From: Desulfomicrobiaceae bacterium
Lineage (GTDB): Bacteria; Desulfobacterota; Desulfovibrionia; Desulfovibrionales; Desulfomicrobiaceae
Reading direction: 5' to 3'
DNA: 40,992 nucleotides
Assembly: GCA_003530935.1 (NCBI GenBank)
Contig: DPEO01000125.1
Location: 1-40,992, forward strand
Numbering within the stretch: the stretch's first letter is position 1; every line of letters begins with the position of its first letter. The notes under the pieces are model-generated. The model was not told the DNA's origin. It saw only the letters and a program-made list of their open reading frames with translations, and made no database searches. This document shows positions 1-7,156 of this stretch, one piece after another. The translations under genes were made by a program, and so were the position numbers.

Positions 1-1551
1 CCGGCCGATCCCGCCCAGCGGGTGGCCTTTGGCACCTCCGGGCATCGGGGCAGCGCGGCCCGTGGCTCCTTCACCGAGCGGCACGTGGCGGCCATTGTTC
101 AGGCCATCTGCGAGTACCGTCAAAGCCAAGGCACGCGCGGCCCCCTTTTTGTAGGCATGGACACCCATGCCCTCTCCGAACCGGCGCTGGTGACGACCCT
201 CGAGGTCCTGGCCGGCAATGCGGTGGCGTGCCGCTACCAGGAAGGGATGGGGTATACCCCGACCCCGGTGGTTTCCCACACCATCCTGGCCTACAATCGC
301 ACCCACAGCGACCAAGCCGACGGCATCGTGATCACTCCGTCCCACAATCCGCCGGAGGACGGGGGCATCAAATACAACCCGCCCCACGGAGGGCCGGCGG
401 GCACCGAGGTCACCAAGGCCATCGAGGCCCGGGCCAATGTGCTGCTGACCCAGCCGGAAGCCATCCGCCGTCTGCCGTGGGCGCGCGCCCTGAAGTCTTC
501 GTGGTGTCGGCCGTTTGATTTCATCACCCCGTACGTGGAGGGGCTGCGCTCCGTGGTGGCCATGGACCGGATCCGGGAGGCGGGGATCTGTGTGGGGGTG
601 GATCCTCTGGGGGGCAGCAGCCTCGCCTACTGGGAACGGATCGCTGATGCGTATGGCCTGGATCTCCAGTTGGTCTCGCGCATCATCGATCCCACCTTCA
701 TGTTCATGGCGGTGGACAAGGACGGCAAGATCCGCATGGACTGTTCGTCTCCTGCGGCCATGACCCCGCTGGTGAGTTTGAAGGACCGCTTTGCCTTGGG
801 GCTCGCCAATGACCCGGATGCGGATCGGCACGGCATCGTCACCCAGGGGCACGGGCTCATGAATCCCAACCATTATCTTGCCGTGGCCGTGGACTATCTT
901 TTGGCCCATCGTCCCGGATGGCCTCAGGGGGCGCGCATCGGCAAGACCTTGGTGACCAGTGCCATGGTGGACCGGGTGGCCGCATTCCATGGTCGCAGCG
1001 CGTATGAAACCCCGGTGGGGTTCAAATGGTTCGTGGACGGGCTTTTGGCCGGAGATCTCTGCTTTGGCGGAGAAGAGAGCGCTGGGGCTTCGTTTTTGGC
1101 CATGGACGGCACCCCGTGGTCCACGGACAAGGACGGCATCATCTTGGGGCTTTTGGCGGCGGAGATGCGTGCGGTTACCGGCGTGGATCCGGGGGATGCC
1201 TACCGGAGTCTGGAAGCCCGCCATGGATCGGCCTGCTACCGCCGCATGGACGCCCCGGCATCCCGCGCCCAAAAAGAGGCCTTGATGCGCTTGCGGCCCG
1301 AGGATGTGCAGGCCCGGGAACTGGCGGGCGAGCCCATCGAGGCGGTGCTCACCCATGCTCCGGGCAATGGTGCTTCCATCGGCGGGCTCAAGGTGGTGAC
1401 CGCCAGCGGCTGGTTTGCGGCCCGACCCTCGGGCACGGAAGATGTCTATAAGATCTATGCCGAGAGCTTTGAGGGGGAAGCGCACCTGGCGCGTCTGCAG
1501 GAAGAGGCCCAGGCCTTGGTGGCGGCCACCTTTGCCCGTGCTGGGATTTGA
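1..1551 (+). CDS. pgm: Phosphoglucomutase (alpha-D-glucose-specific), 5' end outside window
   Basis: Interconverts glucose-1-phosphate and glucose-6-phosphate in the cytoplasm, linking glycogen and sugar-nucleotide synthesis to glycolysis. The frame is open from base 1, and the conserved FGTSGHRGSAAR motif begins at about base 25. In E. coli Pgm (546 residues, from memory) this motif lies roughly 40 residues in, so the true start is upstream and the GTG at 22 is an internal valine. The active-site phosphoserine loop TPSHNPPEDGG has its serine codon at 340-342. The metal-binding loop NDPDADRHGI, the sugar-binding GGEESAGASF and the C-terminal phosphate-binding RPSGTEDVYKIY are all intact. The gene ends 19 bases before the convergent Smr gene; a short inverted repeat (GGACGG/CCGTCC, 1563-1580) lies across the junction. 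Assignment to the Pgm rather than the PgcA/ManB branch rests on the near-collinear match to the E. coli-type sequence. Confidence 0.95.
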   Translation, partial: PADPAQRVAFGTSGHRGSAARGSFTERHVAAIVQAICEYRQSQGTRGPLFVGMDTHALSEPALVTTLEVLAGNAVACRYQEGMGYTPTPVVSHTILAYNRTHSDQADGIVITPSHNPPEDGGIKYNPPHGGPAGTEVTKAIEARANVLLTQPEAIRRLPWARALKSSWCRPFDFITPYVEGLRSVVAMDRIREAGICVGVDPLGGSSLAYWERIADAYGLDLQLVSRIIDPTFMFMAVDKDGKIRMDCSSPAAMTPLVSLKDRFALGLANDPDADRHGIVTQGHGLMNPNHYLAVAVDYLLAHRPGWPQGARIGKTLVTSAMVDRVAAFHGRSAYETPVGFKWFVDGLLAGDLCFGGEESAGASFLAMDGTPWSTDKDGIILGLLAAEMRAVTGVDPGDAYRSLEARHGSACYRRMDAPASRAQKEALMRLRPEDVQARELAGEPIEAVLTHAPGNGASIGGLKVVTASGWFAARPSGTEDVYKIYAESFEGEAHLARLQEEAQALVAATFARAGI

Positions 1552-1570
1552 GAAAACAGCAGGGACGGGG

Positions 1571-2236
1571 CTAGCCGTCCACGTCCAGGAGCAGTTCGTC
1601 CCAGATGATCTTGCCTTTACCTTTGCGCAGCTGCCGCAAGAGCACGTATACGGCGCCGGCGCCGCCGTGGCGCGGCTGGGCCGTGGCAAAGCAGAGCACG
1701 ATGCGCTTGAGTGGGGCTTGGGTGAGCCACAGGGAGAGCTCCTCGCGCAGCACGCTGGTGCCGCCCTCGGAATTCTTGCCCCGCCCCGGCACCAGAAGTA
1801 CGCAGCGCATGCCCTGGAGAAAGCAGGATCGTAAAAAATCGGCCACAGCGAGCTTGGCCTGGCGGCGGTTCATGCCGTGCAGATCCAGGTGGGCCTCGAT
1901 GCTCATCTGGCCGGAGCGGAGCTGCTGGAAGATACGCGGGTCCAGGTCATGCACCTTGCCGTGGAGATATTCGTGGGAGAGCTCGATATCAAAGTCGGTG
2001 TTCTCCGCCAACAGGTCGGCGAAGGCCTTGCGGCGTCGTTCTTTGGGGACAGGCGGCGGACTTTTGGGCACTCGGGGACCGCTTTGGGATAGCGGGGTGA
2101 CGCCGCGCATGGCCTGGTGGAAGAGGTCTTCTTCGGAGACCGCGGCGCGGGCGTGTTTTCCCTTGGCCTCCCGCTGAGCCAAGAGCAGGCGCACCCGGGG
2201 ATGGCGGGGGAGGTCGCGAAACGAGGTGAACTTCAT
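1571..2236 (-). CDS. Smr-domain protein
   Basis: Small cytoplasmic protein with a C-terminal Smr (small MutS-related) domain, a fold known for nicking or cutting nucleic acids in MutS2 and in stand-alone Smr proteins. The domain runs from about residue 115 to the end. It shows the LDLHGMNRRQA motif, then VPGRGKNS and the following helix, matching the family's LDLHG and GRG signatures. The N-terminal half (about residues 1-110) is basic and proline-rich with no recognised domain, as in other stand-alone Smr proteins. I chose ATG 2236, which begins MKFTSFRDL; an in-frame ATG at 2248 is an alternative, and neither has a strong ribosome-binding site. The longer upstream reading frame is unlikely to be used. 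The gene is transcribed away from the degenerate receiver gene, with 84 bases between them. Substrate and physiological role cannot be read from the sequence. Confidence 0.8.
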   Translation of the reverse strand: MKFTSFRDLPRHPRVRLLLAQREAKGKHARAAVSEEDLFHQAMRGVTPLSQSGPRVPKSPPPVPKERRRKAFADLLAENTDFDIELSHEYLHGKVHDLDPRIFQQLRSGQMSIEAHLDLHGMNRRQAKLAVADFLRSCFLQGMRCVLLVPGRGKNSEGGTSVLREELSLWLTQAPLKRIVLCFATAQPRHGGAGAVYVLLRQLRKGKGKIIWDELLLDVDG

Positions 2237-2320
2237 GAATACACGCATAGCGCAAATGGCGCTCCAGGGCAAAGGGCGGCGCGTGGACAAGCCTGCTGGG
2301 TGTAGGCTACGGGAGTCTTC

Positions 2321-3286
2321 ATGACACAAGCCCTTGGCCTCCCCTTTCGGGTCCTGCTCGTGGAGCCGGACGATGCGGCGTGTGCATACCTTTTGCCTCT
2401 ACTCACTGCCCACGGGGCTTCTGTGGACCGGGTGCGGGAAGGGTTGCTGGGATTTATGCGCGTTCAGGACGAGCCGTATGATGCCGTTTGGGTGGCCTGG
2501 CATGGGCTGGACGTGGAGGGCGCCACGGTATGCTCCATGATTCGCTCGTGGGAGCGACGCTCCGCAGAGATGTCCCGATTCGTGCTGCTCTTGGGCCGGG
2601 AGGCGGACCGTGAGGAACTCGTGGCAGCGGCGGAGTGCGGGGCCGACGACTATCTCGTGGGCTGCTGGTCTTCGCCGGAGATCGCCTGGAAGCTGCGGCT
2701 GGCGCGGGAAATCGTGGCCCTGCGGCGGATTGCCCACCTCCATGGCGATCGCGGTGGACTGCTTTCCGCCCAGGAACTCCGCTCCTTCATGGCCGAGGAG
2801 GTCAACCGGGTGGGCCGTCGAAGCGGCTGGCTGTCGTTGGCGGTGCTTGGCATTCCGGCGTTTTCGGGCCTGCAGATAAGCTATGGCAAGGCGTGGACCG
2901 AGTGGTTTGCCGGCGGGGTGTGGGCATCGGTGCGGGGGCGGCTCCGCAATTACGACCGCATGGGGGTGTTGGACAACGGTGCGGTGTGCTTGGTGGCTCC
3001 GGACTTGGATATGGCGGGGATGAGCGGACTCTTGGAACGGCTTTCCCGCATGGTGGCTGAGTACCACGTGGCGGGGGTGGATGCGTCTTTACCGCTGGCC
3101 TTGGCCGCACGTGCCTTGAGTGTGCGTATCACCGCGTCGTACGCCGAATTCGATGCGGTGGCCGGTGCTTTATGGGGATGGATTGAGGAGCAGGCGGCCT
3201 TGCCTGCATCCGAAGGAGTGCTTGCCTTCGTGGGCACGGCGGACCCTGTATTTCACGCGGCGTTGGCCGTGGAAGGAATCGGATGA
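2321..3286 (+). CDS. Degenerate receiver plus GGDEF-like regulatory protein
   Basis: 321-residue soluble protein. Residues 9-135 resemble a CheY receiver: VLLVEPDD supplies the acidic pair, YDAVWVAWHGLDVEG aligns with the phosphoacceptor strand, and ECGADDYLV with the beta5 region. The phosphoacceptor Asp position is Ala59, and the Thr/Ser and Lys switch residues are also missing, so ordinary phosphorylation looks impossible. Residues 150-270 resemble a GGDEF domain in length and pattern (LLSAQELRSFM near its start, then RLRNYDRMGVLDNGAVCLVAPD). DNGAV stands where GGDEF should be, so diguanylate cyclase activity is not expected. A GGGAG ribosome-binding site lies six bases before the ATG. The protein is probably a non-catalytic adaptor or ligand binder. 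The receiver call is firm in pattern; the GGDEF relationship is weaker. No neighbour identifies its pathway. Confidence 0.6.
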   Translation: MTQALGLPFRVLLVEPDDAACAYLLPLLTAHGASVDRVREGLLGFMRVQDEPYDAVWVAWHGLDVEGATVCSMIRSWERRSAEMSRFVLLLGREADREELVAAAECGADDYLVGCWSSPEIAWKLRLAREIVALRRIAHLHGDRGGLLSAQELRSFMAEEVNRVGRRSGWLSLAVLGIPAFSGLQISYGKAWTEWFAGGVWASVRGRLRNYDRMGVLDNGAVCLVAPDLDMAGMSGLLERLSRMVAEYHVAGVDASLPLALAARALSVRITASYAEFDAVAGALWGWIEEQAALPASEGVLAFVGTADPVFHAALAVEGIG

Positions 3287-3311
3287 ACGGCGCATTGTGA
3301 TCGGATGCACC

Positions 3312-3347
3312 GCGGCCCGCATCTTCCGTGTGAAGGATGCGGGCCGC
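3312..3347. terminator. Bidirectional hairpin terminator between convergent genes
   Basis: Long inverted repeat: GCGGCCCGCATC at 3312-3323 pairs perfectly with 3336-3347. CTTC/GAAG extends the stem inward with one bulged G and leaves a five-base loop. It sits between the convergent stops at 3286 and 3374. There is no strong T-run on either side, so it may act as a 3'-end stabiliser or a weak terminator for both genes. Confidence 0.55.
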
Positions 3348-3373
3348 ATTGGTATCGACGAGCGCGTGCTTCC

Positions 3374-4783
3374 CTACATGCACAGAGAGTCATGCAGGGC
3401 CTGCTGGGCGGTGGCGAAATGTTCCCGTTCCACCACGAACTGCATGTTGGTCTGGCGCACGGTTTGCGATATGGCCAGGATGTTGATGCCTCGCTCGGCC
3501 AGGGCGTTGGCGGCTTTGGCGAGGATGCCGGGTTGGGCGATGTTGGAGCCGATGGCGCAGACGATGGCTACAGGGATGGCCTGCACCTGCTCGAAGCGGG
3601 AGCGCAGGTCGGTCAGGAGGGTCTCTCGGCAGTCCCGGTCGTTGATGATGACGTCGATGGTGTTGGCGTTGGTGGCCTTGCAGATGAACGATACTCCGTG
3701 TTCGGCGAGGACCTGCATGATACGCAGGTCGAAGCCCACTTCGCCCACCATGCGCGTGTCGTGGATTTCGATGCACGTCACCTTGGCTGAGCCTGTGACG
3801 ATCTCCACCTTGGAGCGCGGGGCGATGAAGTCCTTGGTGATGAGCGTTCCGGCGTGATCCGGATCAAAGGCGTTTTTCACGCGGATGGGAATGTTGCGGA
3901 TTTCCAGAGGTTTCGATGCCTTGGGATGGATGGCCTCCATGCCCACATCGGCCAGTTGGTCGGCTACGTCGAAGTTGGTGTTGCATACGGGGCGGATCTT
4001 GTCGAGGCCGATGATGAGCGGATCCCCGGAACACAGATGGTATTCTTTGTGGATGACCGCCTCGGACGCCCCGAGGATGACCGCCACCTTGGAGAAGGTC
4101 ACTTCGGAGTAGCCGCGGTCGAACTCGCGCATGATGCCTTCCGTGCCTTTGGTATAGCCGGTGGCAAAGCAAATGGTGCGGAACGGATCGATATTTTGAA
4201 AACTTTCGTGGATGCGTTCGTCGATGGTGAGCTGACGGCTGTCTTCCCAGCCGCTCAAATCCACGAAAGTGGCATCATAGCCGCGGTTTTGCAGGATGTT
4301 GGTGGAATTGAAGGCGCTGTGCATCTCGCCGATGGAGGCGAGCAGTTCGCGCGCCGCGAGGAGGAGCTCGGTGCGGGAGACATAGCCCGAGGCGAGCACG
4401 TTTTCCATGCTGCGCAGGATATTGATGGTGAGGTCGATGTGATCGGCGATGAATTCGTCGGCCACCTGGAGATCGAGACCAATGGGCGCAAAGGAGGCGT
4501 TGATCTCGCAGAGATGGTCCCGCAGATCGAGCAGGGCCCGGATGTAGTTGCCCTGGTTTTTGAAAAGGGTATAAACTCCGGGATCTCCGGTCTTTTTGTG
4601 TTCCAAAAGCCTGTTGGTGACGCCGCCGTAGGCCGAAACCACATAGATACGGCCATAGATGTCCTCGGGATTGCGGAGGATGACGTTGTCGATGACCTCG
4701 GCAAATCGGGACATGGTGGTGCCGCCGATTTTTTCCACGCGTAGGGCGCGCTGGGTGGAGGTGGGGGAAGGGCACGTAGGCAT
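3374..4783 (-). CDS. Aspartate kinase
   Basis: Phosphorylates aspartate, the first step toward lysine/diaminopimelate, threonine and methionine. The 469-residue protein has an amino-acid-kinase domain over about residues 15-300. The ATP-site motif is EKIGGTTMSRF in place of the commoner KFGGTSV. VVSAYGGVTNRLLEHK and FATGYTKGTEG follow. Two ACT domains form the C terminus (VTCIEIHDTRMVGEVGFD onward, then VAIVCAIGSNIAQPGI onward), which in this family bind feedback amino acids. The KIGGT-M variant is, from memory, typical of the kinases associated with ectoine clusters, but no ectABC genes are present here. Start ATG 4783 is preceded by GGAAG at about eight bases. A good sigma-70-like promoter lies at 4823-4851, so the gene is probably transcribed independently of the upstream MATE gene. 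Confidence 0.88.
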   Translation of the reverse strand: MPTCPSPTSTQRALRVEKIGGTTMSRFAEVIDNVILRNPEDIYGRIYVVSAYGGVTNRLLEHKKTGDPGVYTLFKNQGNYIRALLDLRDHLCEINASFAPIGLDLQVADEFIADHIDLTINILRSMENVLASGYVSRTELLLAARELLASIGEMHSAFNSTNILQNRGYDATFVDLSGWEDSRQLTIDERIHESFQNIDPFRTICFATGYTKGTEGIMREFDRGYSEVTFSKVAVILGASEAVIHKEYHLCSGDPLIIGLDKIRPVCNTNFDVADQLADVGMEAIHPKASKPLEIRNIPIRVKNAFDPDHAGTLITKDFIAPRSKVEIVTGSAKVTCIEIHDTRMVGEVGFDLRIMQVLAEHGVSFICKATNANTIDVIINDRDCRETLLTDLRSRFEQVQAIPVAIVCAIGSNIAQPGILAKAANALAERGINILAISQTVRQTNMQFVVEREHFATAQQALHDSLCM

Positions 4784-4822
4784 GGCAAGTCTTCCACTGG
4801 TTGGAGTTGGAAAATTTGGTGG

Positions 4823-4851
4823 GTTGTAAAGAGCGCGGCCTGAAGCGTCAA
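4823..4851 (-). promoter_or_regulatory. Sigma-70-like promoter for aspartate kinase
   Basis: On the minus strand, TTGACG (4846-4851) and TACAAC (4823-4828) are separated by exactly 17 bases. The predicted transcription start is near 4816, giving a leader of about 33 bases before the ATG at 4783. The -35 box abuts the stop codon of the MATE gene. Confidence 0.55.
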
Positions 4852-6243
4852 CTAAAGCGGGCGCGGGCGCCGCTCTTTGCGCAAGGTGAACCGCCACCAC
4901 GGAGTCTTGAGGTAGAACCAGAACATGGCGGCGCATTGGACGAGGATGGAGACGAGCATGGCCATCCAGACGCCCTCGGCGCTGCCAAGAAGGCGGTGGC
5001 CGAGGAAATAGGCCAGGGGAAGGCGCACGAGCCAGGCTGCGCCGCCGAAGATCAGGGCTTGGTACAAAGTAGCCCCTGCGCCCACGAAGGCGCCGCTCAA
5101 GATCAAGGCCGCCAGCATGGGCGGTGTTCCGGCCATGTTATAGGCGAGGTAGGAAACGGCGTGCGGAGCTGCGGTGGGGTCTGGAGCGATGAAGGCCACG
5201 ATGGGCTCGATTACCAGCCACAGCAGCAGGGTGAGGACCGAGATGGCCGCGACCCCGAGCTTCATGATGCGCAGCCCCATGCGTCGGGCGTCCTCCACCC
5301 GGCCTTGCCCGAGGAGGTGGCCGATGAGGATCGAAGCGGTGAAATTGAAGGAAAACCCAGGGAGGAACAAGAACGACTCCACGCGCATGCCGGCGCTCAT
5401 ACCCGCCATGGCGGCAACACTGTCGCGGGGCAGGCTCGCCACCAGGGCGAAAAGCACCATATAGGCCGAGTGCCAAACAATCTGCATGAGCCCCGCAGGC
5501 CAGGCCACGGCCACCAGATAGGGCAGGGCGCGGCGGGACCAGCGCAGCGTGGGAAAGCTGCGGCGGGTCAGCGTGCCCCGGCGCACCAGCATGGCGACAT
5601 TGAAGAGCGTGCCGCAGAGGATGGAGCCAAAGGTGGACCAGGCGAGCCCAAGGTGCCCCAGGCGGGGGAGCCCCCACCACCCCAGGCCGAGTCCAAAATC
5701 CCCCAGGGCGTTGATGGCGGTCACGAGCATCATGCCCCATAGGGGCGTGATGACGTCTTTGCTGGCGCGAAACAGAGCGTTGCTGACGGTCAAGAGGTAG
5801 TAGCCGGGGAGGATGAGGAGAAAGATGTGCAGCAGGTCCGCAGCCACGGGAAAGACCGCCGGAGGAAGCTGGAGCAGGCGTAAAAATACCCGATCCAGCG
5901 CCTGTCCCGCTGCGAGCATTATGGCGCCGAGCCCCATGGCCAGGCCGATTCCCAGTCCTGCAAAACGCTGCACGCGGCGGGTGAGCCCGGCCCCGGCGCT
6001 TTGGCTTACCGCCGCCACGCTGCCGTTGGCCACGGCCACTGCCACCACGAGAAAGAAAAACATGGCCTGGGTCATGAACCCCACGGCGGCTTGAACTTCG
6101 CGGCCCAACCGGCCTGCCACCCACACATCGGCAAAGCCGATGAGGAAGTGGAACACCATCATCAGGGCCTGGGGCCAGGTCAGAGAGAAAATAGCGGCAT
6201 ACGGCGCCGTGTCGAGGCGCCGATCCAAGGTGACGTTCGCCAT
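4852..6243 (-). CDS. MATE family efflux transporter
   Basis: 463-residue inner-membrane protein with about 12 hydrophobic segments in two homologous halves, the length and organisation of the MATE (multidrug and toxic compound extrusion) family, which exports organic cations and metabolites using Na+ or H+ gradients. Recognisable features are the FSLTWPQALMMVFHFLIGFA start of helix 1, FADVWVAGRLGREVQAAVGF, and the equivalent second-half segment beginning WPAGLMQIVWHSAYM. The ATG at 6243 lies 12 bases downstream of the CheX stop, so the two are very likely co-transcribed. Placement at the end of a kinase/receiver/CheX operon suggests its expression or activity belongs to that sensory circuit. 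The substrate is unknown, and MATE family members cannot be assigned a cargo from sequence alone. Confidence 0.88.
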   Translation of the reverse strand: MANVTLDRRLDTAPYAAIFSLTWPQALMMVFHFLIGFADVWVAGRLGREVQAAVGFMTQAMFFFLVVAVAVANGSVAAVSQSAGAGLTRRVQRFAGLGIGLAMGLGAIMLAAGQALDRVFLRLLQLPPAVFPVAADLLHIFLLILPGYYLLTVSNALFRASKDVITPLWGMMLVTAINALGDFGLGLGWWGLPRLGHLGLAWSTFGSILCGTLFNVAMLVRRGTLTRRSFPTLRWSRRALPYLVAVAWPAGLMQIVWHSAYMVLFALVASLPRDSVAAMAGMSAGMRVESFLFLPGFSFNFTASILIGHLLGQGRVEDARRMGLRIMKLGVAAISVLTLLLWLVIEPIVAFIAPDPTAAPHAVSYLAYNMAGTPPMLAALILSGAFVGAGATLYQALIFGGAAWLVRLPLAYFLGHRLLGSAEGVWMAMLVSILVQCAAMFWFYLKTPWWRFTLRKERRPRPL

Positions 6244-6255
6244 CGTGGCCAGGAT

Positions 6256-6732
6256 TCAGCTAAAGCACACTTCCACCATGATGGGGCCATGGGGAGTGTC
6301 AAAGGGGATGGCCAGGATGGCATTGGTGGACACGTGGCGGATAGTGTGCCCCTGGCCCGTGACCACCGAGGGGATGGCGCCTTCGAAGACAAGCCCCAGT
6401 TCCACCAGCCCCTTGCGTGCTTGCCCCGAGATCATGTTGGTGAGCTCGCCCACGGCGTCTTCCACTTCCGGCGTGATCTCGGTGAGCTCTTCAAAGAGCA
6501 TACCGCCGATGATCCCCAAGGCCGCCTGCTTGGTGAAGGTGATGGACATGGTCCCTTTGCTTTTGCCTTTGGGGTTGGAAAAGCCAATGACCCCGGTGAT
6601 GTCGCCTTGGGCTACGGAGTCTTTTTTGACGTAGGGGGCCTTGGGGGTGACCGGAGTATTGGCCATGGTGCCGAGCACGCTGGCCGTGGCGTCCACGAAT
6701 TGTTTGATGATGCCTTGGATGGTGTCGTTCAC
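6256..6732 (-). CDS. CheX-type CheC/CheX phosphatase family protein
   Basis: About 158 residues. CheX proteins dephosphorylate CheY-like receivers. The helix DAVGELTNMISGQARKGL carries the family's E-x2-N catalytic pair (ELTN). The preceding strand-rich part, including GVIGFSNPKGKSKGTMSITF, fits the CheX fold. I selected GTG 6732 because a near-perfect GGGAGG lies five bases upstream and the resulting N terminus (NDTIQGIIKQFVDA) matches where CheX proteins begin. The alternative ATG at 6795 overlaps the upstream receiver gene but has no ribosome-binding site and adds 21 polar residues. It lies between a single-domain receiver gene and the MATE exporter, so its likely partner is that receiver rather than a chemotaxis CheY. 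No other che genes are in the window. Confidence 0.85.
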   Translation of the reverse strand: MNDTIQGIIKQFVDATASVLGTMANTPVTPKAPYVKKDSVAQGDITGVIGFSNPKGKSKGTMSITFTKQAALGIIGGMLFEELTEITPEVEDAVGELTNMISGQARKGLVELGLVFEGAIPSVVTGQGHTIRHVSTNAILAIPFDTPHGPIMVEVCFS

Positions 6733-6787
6733 GATGTCCTCCCGGGAAGGGCCGTGTAGCTCAGGGCGCGGGGAAAGGCTAGTATCT

Positions 6788-7156
6788 TCACGCATGGGGC
6801 TCGGCCAGGACCCGCGCTACGGTGTCTTCCAGTTCCGTCTTGTCGATGGGCTTGACGCAATACGCGCTGGCCCCCAGCCGCAGCGCGGCGTGCGCTGTGT
6901 CCAGCGTTGGATAGCCGGTCAGCATAATGGCTTTGAGCGCGGGGCGGAAGGCTTTCATTTTGCGCAGCACGTCCACACCGCTCATGCGTTTGAGCTTCAT
7001 ATCCAAAATGACCATGTCCACGGGCTGAGTTTTCACGTAGCGAATGGCGTCGTCTTCATCGGTCATGGCTTTGACGGTGTGGCCGCGCCGCTCCAGGATG
7101 CGGCGGATCAAGACCGCGGCGTCCGAGACGTCATCAAGGGCGAGGATATGGGCCAT
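6788..7156 (-). CDS. Single-domain (CheY-like) response regulator
   Basis: 122 residues comprising a receiver domain only. The acidic pair is in HILALDDVSD, the phosphoacceptor Asp in VDMVILDMKLK, the Thr switch in IMLTGYP and the conserved Lys in YCVKPID. All catalytic residues are therefore intact and no output domain is present. ATG 7156 follows GGAGGA at an ideal distance and lies within the 3' end of the histidine kinase gene (23-base overlap), which indicates translational coupling. The family acts by protein-protein contact. Its phosphodonor is presumably the kinase encoded upstream, and its phosphatase the CheX protein encoded downstream. The downstream target is unknown. Confidence 0.9.
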   Translation of the reverse strand: MAHILALDDVSDAAVLIRRILERRGHTVKAMTDEDDAIRYVKTQPVDMVILDMKLKRMSGVDVLRKMKAFRPALKAIMLTGYPTLDTAHAALRLGASAYCVKPIDKTELEDTVARVLAEPHA

